A stretch of 5,296 bases of DNA, from contig CAKUMP010000179.1 of assembly GCA_934667795.1 (NCBI GenBank), forward strand, positions 1 through 5,296, in the 5' to 3' direction. Positions 1 through 5,296 of the stretch are shown piece by piece. Position numbers and translations under genes: made by a program. How positions within the stretch are numbered: position 1 is the first letter of the stretch; each line of letters starts with the position of its first letter. This stretch comes from an uncultured Chthoniobacterales bacterium. Its GTDB lineage: Bacteria; Verrucomicrobiota; Verrucomicrobiia; Chthoniobacterales; CAKUMP01. The notes beneath the pieces are model-generated. The model had not been told where the DNA came from and did not search any database. It was given only the letters and a program-made list of their open reading frames with translations.

Positions 1-83
1 ATTTTATAAATCAAAGGTCAGTTATAAGCGGAAAAGTAAATGTATAAATCCCGCTACTGCGCTTATACCAAACGTTGTGGGCC
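1..83 (+). repeat. attC-like site 0, 3' half clear, 5' half degenerate
   Basis: The 3' half matches the other sites in this window. It has CCGCTACT at 51-58, an arm ending in CTTATAC at 68, a five-base spacer CAAAC (69-73), and the core G74|TT followed by GTGGGCC, the left end of cassette 1. The 5' half is poor: only 23-30 pairs with 60-67 (eight base pairs), and there is no AAC triplet where the other three sites have one. The region between the arms is also far shorter than in the other sites. It may be a decayed or deletion-shortened site at the end of a cassette lying mostly left of the window. Confidence 0.6.
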
Positions 84-207
84 AGTAGAATTATCCAAAT
101 TTTTTCGTGCCAAATAAATGTTTAAAAAGTACTTCGGCAGATCTGCTGAAATGAAACACGGTTTTTGGGCTGTGGAATCTCAAAATCCTATCAAACGCAA
201 GTGTTTT

Positions 208-272
208 TTTGCTGACGATAGTTGAAACATTAGGTGGATGAAAATATTTTTCGCAGGTGTTCTTTTGCGAAA
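208..272 (+). repeat. 65-bp direct repeat, copy A
   Basis: This stretch aligns without gaps to 316-380, with 51 of 65 bases identical by hand count. The most conserved part is ATTAGGTGGATG (229-240) and the CGCA-GTGTT-TTTGCGAAA end. It contains a small hairpin, TTTCGCA (249-255) with TGCGAAA (266-272). The motif CGCAAGTGTTTTTTTGC just upstream (196-212) resembles the end of the repeat, so partial copies overlap here. Confidence 0.7.
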
Positions 273-315
273 TCCAGGTCGGGGATTTTGAGATTCCGAC
301 CTACGTAGTTTTTCA

Positions 316-380
316 TTTGCCAACGACAGTAGGATGATTAGGTGGATGGATATTTTTTACGCAAGTGTTTATTTGCGAAA
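316..380 (+). repeat. 65-bp direct repeat, copy B
   Basis: This is the second copy of the repeat at 208-272, displaced by 108 bases. Its end carries CGCAA (360-364) pairing with TTGCG (373-377). A further partial copy follows 109 bases later: TTTGCAAACGTCTGT (425-439) matches the first 15 bases of copy B at 12 positions. The near-constant displacement suggests an old tandem duplication of a unit of about 108 bases. Confidence 0.7.
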
Positions 381-452
381 AATCAAAAACCGTGTTTCCG
401 GCAAATCCCGAGCGTCGGTTTTTATTTGCAAACGTCTGTACATCCTGGAACC

Positions 453-588
453 GGCCCACAACACGAGTCTATACCCAATGTCGGCAAAGTGCAAAACTCC
501 AGATTAATTTCATATATTTAACGTCCGTGCCGTGAGCAAGCTTTGGGAAATTATCCCGCCACTGGGCATAGACCAAACGTTGTATGCT
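453..588 (+). repeat. attC-like recombination site 1
   Basis: The outer box GGCCCACAAC (453-462) belongs to cassette 1. A four-base spacer ACGA follows, then arm 467-484 pairing with 556-573 (18 positions, mismatches at 473/567, 478/562 and 481/559). A five-base spacer CAAAC leads to the core G579|TT and the left end of cassette 2, GTTGTATGCT (579-588). Two of the three arm mismatches are A-C on this strand, hence G-T wobbles on the other. CAAAG (485-489) and CTTTG (541-545) can also pair inside. The length of about 130 bases fits the upper range of known attC sites, but the arms are longer than usual. Confidence 0.8.
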
Positions 589-3500
589 ATGTAGTAACGA
601 AGTGAGATAAGATGATACCAATTGACCGCACTGAAATAGAGGCATGGGGTAGGCAATTTGATGCCAAAGGAAACTTTCCTAAGCTGATCGCCAAATTGAT
701 CAGGGAAACCACCCCAAAAAGCACGATACTTCAAGTTCCATCAGGCAGTGCTGTGAATATGGGTGGATGGGATGGCATTGTTCGTTGTGAAGAAGATACG
801 GGTTATGTGCCTGCTGGAATTTCATTGTGGGAGATTGGAACAAATGGCAACTCAACAAAAGCAAATGCCGATTACACAAAAAGAAGTGGAGATAGTCTTG
901 GTTTCAATAAAAGTGAAGCTTGCTTTGTGTTTATCACAACCAACGTGTGGGAAAATAAGACCAATTGGGCAAATGAAAAGAAAGAAGAAGGTATATGGAG
1001 AGATGTAAAAGCGTATGATTCTGTGGACATTGCTGAATGGCTTGAAAACGCGCAAATCTCCTGTAGGTGGTTTTCCATCTTAACCAAAGACCACCCATAT
1101 GATGGCATTTATAATGCTGAGGAATATTGGAAAATGCTTTCCATGGGACCAAAAGGTCAGTTGGTTCCAAAAATTGTTACCGCAGGCAGAGAACCACAAA
1201 GCAAAGCTTTACTTGAATTTTTAATGGGTGTTCCTGCTGTGAAAGCTGTAAAAGGATCAACCAAAGAGGAAGCAATTGCATTCATTATTGCTTCCGCAAT
1301 GTTGTATGACAATCACCCAAAGGAGCTTTTCTTTTCGCGTAGTGTTGTCGTTCATGACGAACACAAATTTCACGGGTTGAGAATTAATAAGAATGCCATC
1401 AATCTTATCGCGAAACTTGATGTTACAGGTCAACTCTATGTTGCTGCCCATGACAATGGCCATCATGTTTTGGTACCCTTAGGGCCGGATGACAGCTTCG
1501 GTTCTCAGGATATTATTGACCTGCCGAGAATTGATAGAGATGGACAGGTTGCGGCATTACAGGAAATGGGCTTGTCGCGAGAAGAAGCACATAAATATTC
1601 CAAAGAAGCAGGTAGGGATTACACTATCCTGAAAGGATTGTTAGGATTTGCAACCGACGAAAGTAAATGGAAGTACCAGGAAAAAGTAGTTGAAATCATA
1701 CCCGCTCTTTTAATTGGTCGTTGGGATGAATCCAGAGAAGGAGATCGAAAAGTAATAACACAACTCTCAGGAGAAAGCTATGAGGTTTATTCTGAAAAGC
1801 TCTATAAATGGCTGGAAGTTGAATCCCCGCCATTGATTAAAATTGGAAGTTCCTGGCGTCTCACCTCTCCGCTGGATGCCTGGACAAATCTGTCCAACCA
1901 TCTTTCAGCAAAGGATTTTGAAAATCTTAAAACCTGTTTCCTTGAAGTAATGAAAGAAATAAACCCCGTGTTTGAATTGGAGCCAGAACACCGCATGATG
2001 GCTTCTTTCAGGGGTAAAGAAGCCCTTTGCTCACCATGGTGCCGGGAAGGGCTGACACAATCACTGATCCTTATCGGGTTACACGGAGACAAACTGAAGT
2101 TTCAGCATAGCTTTCACGCCCAGAAATGGGTAGATGGGATTATCAGGGAGCTTTTGTATGAAGCCCCCGGTGATTTATGGGCTTCCAGAAATCACGAAAT
2201 GCCCTTAATTGCTGAAGCATCTCCTGAAAGTTTTTTTGAGTCGGCTTATCACTCTTTGTCCTTGGATGATAAGCCCATTATGGATATGTTCATAGAAGAG
2301 GATGGCTTCATTTCACCTTCCAGCCATCATACAGGGTTACTTTGGGCTCTGGAAGCATTGGCATGGACAGAAGAATATGTATTTGATGCTTCCATATTGC
2401 TGGCAAAGCTGGCCGCCTTAGACCCGGGAGGCACATTGTCAAACCGCCCGTTGAACAGCCTCAGGGAAATATACAAACCCTGGCATTATCAGACCCTGGC
2501 GTCCTTTGAAGATCGTATGAAAATTTTGGAGCAGATCATCAAGAAAGAATACGAAACCGGTTGGGGCTTGTTAAGCGGGATGATTCCAAACGGTATAGGA
2601 TCAGCAGCCTTTCCCACACACAAGATGCGCTGGCGGCTATTTGAACGGAGCTTTGAACAACGTTATACATATCAGGAAATCTTTGAAACACATTCTCGTG
2701 TTCTGCAACTGCTTATTGAACATTTCGATTATTCTGAGGAGAAGCTAATTGACTTGTTGAAAAAGTCTGAATCAAAACAAATTCAACATAACGACCGGGA
2801 AAAAGTGCTGTCATTCATTGAATCCAGCCTTGAGAAGATCGAGATTACAGATCATTCCGCCTGGCACGCCCTCAGAGGGACTTTATCCCACCACCACTCC
2901 CACCCGGACGCCCAGTGGGCACTACCGGAAGAAATATTAAAGAGGTATGAGGCCATCTATAAAAAATTAGAGCCATCCGATTCAGTGGAGCGTGTAATAT
3001 GGATGTTCAATGACCATTGGCCCAGTTTCCCTGAAGGTATAGAAAGAAAGGAGCTATCCTACCAAGACCAGGAAAAGTTGGTTTTAGAAAGAAGACTCGA
3101 AGGGCTAAAGTCCATTTATCAGGAGTTTGGATTCAAAAAAATAAAAGAGTTAGCGAGAGTCGTTAAAGAAACATGGATATATGGCGACACACTGGCTTAT
3201 GTGATTGATAATGAAGAAAAAGTTCTTGCATTGTGTAAATATCTGAAAGCAGAGGAAGCACCTATTCAGAATTTCATTCAGCGGTTTATTTTTAGAAAGT
3301 CAATTATCAATGGCATTGCTTGGGTATTTGAGTTGTATGAAAAACTGAAAACATCCAAATATTCAGATGAACAGTTAGCCAGAATGTTCTACCAGGTTGA
3401 GCAGGCAAAAAAGGTCTGGGAGTTTCTCAGTACTACAAGTGAGGAAACACAAATCAATTACTGGAAAAATATCTACCCCAATTTCTGGGGAGTGCCTGAG

Positions 3501-4532
3501 GATGATTTCATTTTCGGAGTCAACAAGCTCATGAAGGTAAACAGGTTCATCAGCGCATTGGATATTACATATCATGAACCCAAGAAACTCCCCAGTGAAA
3601 AACTGGTTGAAGTATTGGAAAAAGCCGGAACACAAAAGTCGGATGAGGATAGGAGATTTGACAGTTATCATGCCACCCGGATTATTGAGGAACTCAAAAC
3701 AAGGGAGGACATTGAAAGATCAACCCTGTTGCGTTTGGAATGGCTGTACCTTCCATTTTTAGCATCATACGGCTCTGGTCACAAACCCAAAGTACTACAT
3801 GAAGAATTGGCAAACAGTCCGGAGTTCTTTATTGAAGTTTTAAAATGGGTGTATAAATCGGATAAAGAAGAAGCAGAGGAGGAAGATATTTCGGATGAAG
3901 TAAAACGGAATAGGGCACATAATGCGTTTCAACTATTCAATTCATGGAAATCCATACCTGGCGTGAATGAAGAGGAAAAAATTGATGAAGATTTTCTTTG
4001 GGATTGGATTAAAAGGGCAAGGGGTTTAGCCGAGGAATCAGGAAGGCTAACAGTTGCCGATTTACAAATTGGCAAAGTGTTGGCTGAATACCCAGAAAAA
4101 CAAGAGCCCTGGCCACCGGTAGAAATCTGCAAGGTGATCGAAACCATCAATACGGACAATCTTAAAAGTGGCTTTTCATCAGCCACATTTAACAAAAGAG
4201 GATCTTCATCAAGAGGTGTTTTTGATGGCGGTGATATTGAAAGAGGCCATGCCGAATACTTTCACAGGCAAGCTGCAGCAATCAAGTATGAATTTCCAGA
4301 AACAGCAAAAATATTAACCGGCTTAGCCAGAGGGTATGAAGAAGATGCCAAACGCATGGATGAGAGTGCGGAGCGGGACAAACTTGATCATTGAATAAAC
4401 ACAGCATACAACATTGTATAAGAGCAATATCGGGTGAAGTGGTAAAATCATGGTCTGTGCATTTACTAAACTTTTGTAGTGTGGCGGACAGGTAATCGCC
4501 TTGAATTCCGCTACTGCTCTTATACTTGACCG
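580..4532 (+). mobile_element. Gene-cassette-like unit 2, unusually large (about 4 kb)
   Basis: This unit runs between G|TT cores at 579/580 and 4532/4533. Its left end GTTGTATGCT (579-588) is the exact reverse complement of AGCATACAAC (4403-4412). After one A-C mismatch (589 with 4402) three more pairs follow. It carries a single gene that fills nearly all the space: 32 bases precede the ATG and eight separate the stop from the right-hand site. Integron cassettes usually hold one gene of well under 2 kb, so this is a large cassette. Confidence 0.75.
612..4394 (+). CDS. Large PD-(D/E)XK-like nuclease-domain protein, putative defence protein
   Basis: A 1260-residue protein with no signal peptide or obvious membrane segment, so probably cytoplasmic. 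The N-terminus (about 35-150) looks like a restriction-type PD-(D/E)XK nuclease: GGWDG with D54, then WEIGT with E74, then KANADYTKR with K83 and D87, a strand FVFITT (105-110), and DVKAYDSVDIAEWLEN (131-146), typical of such domains. The usual ExK lysine is G76; K83 may substitute. Residues 200-345 resemble a degenerate STAND or ATPase-like segment (GSTKEEAIAFIIA near 215-227, LPRIDRDGQVAALQEMGL 304-321), but I see no Walker A motif. The rest is mostly helical, with motifs that look family-conserved: LLWALEALAW (576-585), DPGGTLSNRPLNSLREI (604-620) and, near the end, FNKRGSSSRG and GGDIERGHAEY (1193-1216). From memory, similar full-length proteins occur in many bacteria as hypothetical proteins; I cannot name one. 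An in-frame TGA at 603-605 makes ATG 612 the first possible start. Nuclease fold is fairly likely; the defence role is inferred. Confidence 0.85.
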   Translation: MIPIDRTEIEAWGRQFDAKGNFPKLIAKLIRETTPKSTILQVPSGSAVNMGGWDGIVRCEEDTGYVPAGISLWEIGTNGNSTKANADYTKRSGDSLGFNKSEACFVFITTNVWENKTNWANEKKEEGIWRDVKAYDSVDIAEWLENAQISCRWFSILTKDHPYDGIYNAEEYWKMLSMGPKGQLVPKIVTAGREPQSKALLEFLMGVPAVKAVKGSTKEEAIAFIIASAMLYDNHPKELFFSRSVVVHDEHKFHGLRINKNAINLIAKLDVTGQLYVAAHDNGHHVLVPLGPDDSFGSQDIIDLPRIDRDGQVAALQEMGLSREEAHKYSKEAGRDYTILKGLLGFATDESKWKYQEKVVEIIPALLIGRWDESREGDRKVITQLSGESYEVYSEKLYKWLEVESPPLIKIGSSWRLTSPLDAWTNLSNHLSAKDFENLKTCFLEVMKEINPVFELEPEHRMMASFRGKEALCSPWCREGLTQSLILIGLHGDKLKFQHSFHAQKWVDGIIRELLYEAPGDLWASRNHEMPLIAEASPESFFESAYHSLSLDDKPIMDMFIEEDGFISPSSHHTGLLWALEALAWTEEYVFDASILLAKLAALDPGGTLSNRPLNSLREIYKPWHYQTLASFEDRMKILEQIIKKEYETGWGLLSGMIPNGIGSAAFPTHKMRWRLFERSFEQRYTYQEIFETHSRVLQLLIEHFDYSEEKLIDLLKKSESKQIQHNDREKVLSFIESSLEKIEITDHSAWHALRGTLSHHHSHPDAQWALPEEILKRYEAIYKKLEPSDSVERVIWMFNDHWPSFPEGIERKELSYQDQEKLVLERRLEGLKSIYQEFGFKKIKELARVVKETWIYGDTLAYVIDNEEKVLALCKYLKAEEAPIQNFIQRFIFRKSIINGIAWVFELYEKLKTSKYSDEQLARMFYQVEQAKKVWEFLSTTSEETQINYWKNIYPNFWGVPEDDFIFGVNKLMKVNRFISALDITYHEPKKLPSEKLVEVLEKAGTQKSDEDRRFDSYHATRIIEELKTREDIERSTLLRLEWLYLPFLASYGSGHKPKVLHEELANSPEFFIEVLKWVYKSDKEEAEEEDISDEVKRNRAHNAFQLFNSWKSIPGVNEEEKIDEDFLWDWIKRARGLAEESGRLTVADLQIGKVLAEYPEKQEPWPPVEICKVIETINTDNLKSGFSSATFNKRGSSSRGVFDGGDIERGHAEYFHRQAAAIKYEFPETAKILTGLARGYEEDAKRMDESAERDKLDH

Positions 4533-4541
4533 TTAGCAAAC
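4403..4541 (+). repeat. attC-like recombination site 2
   Basis: The outer box AGCATACAAC (4403-4412) belongs to cassette 2. A three-base spacer ATT follows, then arm 4416-4433 pairing with 4508-4525: 18 positions with mismatches only at 4427/4514 (A-C) and 4430/4511 (T-C). A six-base spacer TTGACC leads to the core G4532|TT and GTTAGCAAAC (4532-4541), the left end of cassette 3. The mismatch pattern repeats that of site 1 at the same distances along the arm. The internal region is about 74 bases and contains only a weak hairpin, GGCG (4483-4486) with CGCC (4497-4500). Confidence 0.82.
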
Positions 4542-4554
4542 ATATAAGCCAAAA

Positions 4555-5115
4555 ATGCGTAAAATCCATTTAATTTTAATTTTGACATTGACTTTAAGTT
4601 GTTCTCAAAAACAAACGGACAATCGGATTACGAAATTTGAAAATGTACTCGGAGAACGACAAACAAAAGCTTTGAATTCACTCGTGTTTGACTTTGAAAA
4701 GAATTTAAGCAAAATCTATCCAGATTTAACAATTGAGGAAGGTTACAATAAATATTTAATTGACTTAATATCTGACTCAACAACGAATTGGCAAAAATTT
4801 GATTTTCAATCAGACAAAACAAATAAGGAATTTCACCAAAGTGGATTATACGACGAAGTTTATGAATACAGTTATTCTCACGAACTTGATTCAAATGATT
4901 CAACTAAAATATTAGACGTCAACCAAATTGGAACATATATGCGGGCTCTTTATGCAATTAAAGATTCAGATTCATTAATCAAAGAATACTGGTATAAACG
5001 AGAAGGTGCAGGACTGATACAAAATGAATTAATTGTGGATGGAATTTTAAGCTCAAAACCAAATTTCGATGATTATTTCCATAAAAGAATCGTAGTCGTT
5101 GAATTTAGCTTCTAA
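4555..5115 (+). CDS. Putative lipoprotein of unknown function
   Basis: A 186-residue protein. The start MRKIHLILILTLTLSCSQKQ is a short lipoprotein signal: basic n-region, hydrophobic stretch at 4-14, and a lipobox-like TLSC with C16 as the likely lipidated cysteine (T rather than L at -3 is slightly off consensus). The mature part would be tethered to a membrane facing the periplasm or the surface. It is polar and rich in D, S, N and K, with no catalytic motif I can identify. Segments such as KFENVLGERQTKALN (27-41) and the C-terminal DDYFHKRIVVVEF (172-184) recall, from memory, small Bacteroidota lipoproteins of unknown function. ATG 4555 is the first possible start, because TAG at 4534-4536 is in frame upstream. 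There is no clear Shine-Dalgarno site. It is the only gene of its cassette; its neighbours do not suggest a role. Confidence 0.85.
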   Translation: MRKIHLILILTLTLSCSQKQTDNRITKFENVLGERQTKALNSLVFDFEKNLSKIYPDLTIEEGYNKYLIDLISDSTTNWQKFDFQSDKTNKEFHQSGLYDEVYEYSYSHELDSNDSTKILDVNQIGTYMRALYAIKDSDSLIKEYWYKREGAGLIQNELIVDGILSSKPNFDDYFHKRIVVVEFSF

Positions 5116-5124
5116 TAAAAATAC

Positions 5125-5264
5125 GTTTGCTAACACCGTGTAAAAATAATTGCTTGGTGCTCGCCTACTTGGAAAATCCTGCGGATTTTCCACAGGCTCG
5201 GTCAATGTTTACTATTTTAGGTGCTTGCCACCGCAACTATTCTTACACATAAACGTTGTACCAC
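5125..5264 (+). repeat. attC-like recombination site 3
   Basis: The outer box GTTTGCTAAC (5125-5134) belongs to cassette 3. A three-base spacer ACC follows, then arm 5138-5153 pairing with 5233-5248 (16 positions, mismatches only at 5144/5242 and 5149/5237, both A-C). The stem continues past an unpaired TT (5154-5155) as GGTG (5156-5159) with CACC (5229-5232). A six-base spacer ATAAAC leads to the core G5255|TT and GTTGTACCAC, the left end of the next cassette. The unpaired TT recalls the extrahelical bases that give classical attC sites their strand polarity. Confidence 0.82.
5170..5192. repeat. Perfect 10-bp hairpin inside site 3
   Basis: TGGAAAATCC (5170-5179) pairs perfectly with GGATTTTCCA (5183-5192) around a three-base loop TGC. 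It sits in the variable central part of attC-like site 3 and would form a side stem on the folded site. No T-tract follows, so it is a poor candidate for an intrinsic terminator, although it could slow transcription leaving the lipoprotein gene. Confidence 0.75.
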
Positions 5265-5267
5265 ATT

Positions 5268-5296
5268 ATGAAAAAAATTTCCGCAATAATAATTTT
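5268..5296 (+). CDS. Start of the cassette 4 gene, cut by the window end
   Basis: ATG at 5268 opens a frame reading MKKISAIII before the window ends. Two lysines followed by a hydrophobic run look like the start of a signal peptide or signal anchor. The ATG lies 12 bases after the G|TT core at 5255/5256, similar to the short leaders of the two genes upstream, which supports it as the gene of the next cassette. The left end of that cassette, GTTGTACCACA, keeps the A at position 11 seen in the other three. The product cannot be identified from nine residues. Confidence 0.5.

Larger units (their letters stand above)
153..398. repeat. Nested perfect 15-bp inverted repeats
   Basis: Two perfect 15-bp inverted repeats are arranged close together. 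The outer pair is GAAACACGGTTTTTG (153-167) with its reverse complement at 384-398. The second pair is GGAATCTCAAAATCC (174-188) with its reverse complement at 283-297. The left arms are only six bases apart. The second pair lies inside the first, so both could form together in single-stranded DNA or RNA as a large nested fold. There is no T-tract typical of a terminator. Confidence 0.75.
118..507 (+). pseudogene. Interrupted 130-codon frame, possible relic gene
   Basis: Read from ATG 118, one frame stays open to TAA 505-507 except for TGA at 223-225 and TGA at 289-291. In sequence this AT-rich, more stops would be expected by chance. The first piece (118-225) would encode 35 residues starting MFKKYFGRSAEMKHGFWAVE. 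The last piece could start at ATG 334 and encode 57 residues, running into the right-hand attC-like site. The frame contains a protein-level repeat: FADDS, stop, NIRWMKIFFA in the first copy and FANDSRMIRWMDIFYA in the second. I recognise no family. It may be a broken gene, or simply an accident of the DNA repeats, since differences between the copies are only mildly biased to third codon positions. Confidence 0.25.
75..579 (+). mobile_element. Gene-cassette-like unit 1, without a convincing gene
   Basis: This unit is bounded by G|TT cores at 74/75 and 579/580. Its left end from the core G, GTTGTGGGCC (74-83), is the exact reverse complement of GGCCCACAAC (453-462), which opens the site at its right end. 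Beyond those ten pairs come one A-C mismatch (84 with 452) and two more pairs. This self-matching of cassette ends is the hallmark of integron cassettes that excise as circles. The 75-452 interior has no good gene; it holds repeats and an interrupted frame described separately. It could be a non-coding or regulatory cassette, or a decayed one. Confidence 0.7.
4533..5255 (+). mobile_element. Gene-cassette-like unit 3 carrying a lipoprotein gene
   Basis: This unit runs between G|TT cores at 4532/4533 and 5255/5256, about 720 bases, an ordinary cassette size. Its left end GTTAGCAAAC (4532-4541) is the exact reverse complement of GTTTGCTAAC (5125-5134). After one A-C mismatch (4542 with 5124) three more pairs follow. 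The single gene starts 22 bases in and stops nine bases before the right-hand site. Its sequence is visibly more AT-rich than the gene of cassette 2, as expected if the two were gathered from different sources. Confidence 0.78.

Noticed and set aside
153..398. Repeats of cassette 1 as a CRISPR array
   Set aside because: There are only two imperfect 65-base copies plus a short partial one, without regularly spaced identical repeats and unique spacers.
513..520. TATATTTA as a possible Bacteroidota -7 element upstream of the large gene
   Set aside because: It misses the final G of TAnnTTTG, and no TTTG-type -33 element lies at the expected distance upstream; it also falls in the variable part of site 1.
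75..579. Cassette 1 as an insertion sequence or MITE with terminal inverted repeats
   Set aside because: The inverted ends match those of a cassette bounded by attC-like cores, there is no target-site duplication, and the same design recurs at the larger units.
510..734. Minus-strand open frame of 74 codons across the start of cassette 2
   Set aside because: It overlaps the attC-like site and the well-supported large gene on the other strand, and its translation shows no domain or leader.
763..1055. Short open frames on both strands inside the large gene
   Set aside because: They are shadows of the continuous 1260-codon frame and lack plausible starts, composition or domains.
5170..5192. 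Hairpin as an intrinsic terminator of the lipoprotein gene
   Set aside because: The stem is perfect but AT-rich and is followed by ACAGGCTCGG rather than a run of T; its place inside the folded recombination site explains it better.

Overview
The window looks like a piece of an integron-type gene-cassette array, probably from a Bacteroidota genome. The phylum is an inference from the AT-rich sequence, the absence of clear Shine-Dalgarno sites, and a short Bacteroidota-style lipoprotein. Four attC-like recombination sites of the same orientation and design lie at about 1-83, 453-588, 4403-4541 and 5125-5264. They share a C-G|TT crossover-like core (74/75, 579/580, 4532/4533, 5255/5256), a long imperfect inverted repeat, and the motif CCGCNACT placed 23 or 24 bases before the core G. 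For each of the three complete cassettes, the first ten bases counted from the core G are the exact reverse complement of the ten bases that open the site at the other end of the same cassette, and each cassette has its own ten-base sequence. That is what excision as a circle and reinsertion at an attC site would produce.

Layout. 1-74: end of a preceding cassette, with a site whose 5' half is degenerate. Cassette 1 (75-579): no convincing gene, but a dense set of direct and inverted repeats and a 130-codon frame broken by two TGA codons. Cassette 2 (580-4532): one very large gene, 612-4394, encoding 1260 residues with an N-terminal PD-(D/E)XK-like nuclease domain and a long, mostly helical remainder. 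I infer a defence role, but do not recognise a named system. Cassette 3 (4533-5255): a 186-residue putative lipoprotein, 4555-5115, of unknown function. Cassette 4 (from 5256): only the first codons of a gene with a membrane-targeting start.

Genes and sites all point the same way. The genes start 32, 22 and 12 bases inside their cassettes and stop 8 or 9 bases before the next site, so there is almost no room for private promoters. Nothing suggests that the encoded proteins work together; the array reads as independent, exchangeable modules. No integrase or attI site is visible in this window, so the recombinase is inferred, not seen. The sites differ from textbook attC in having longer arms, ten-base rather than seven-base outer boxes, and a conserved inner motif. 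They are the most interesting item here.
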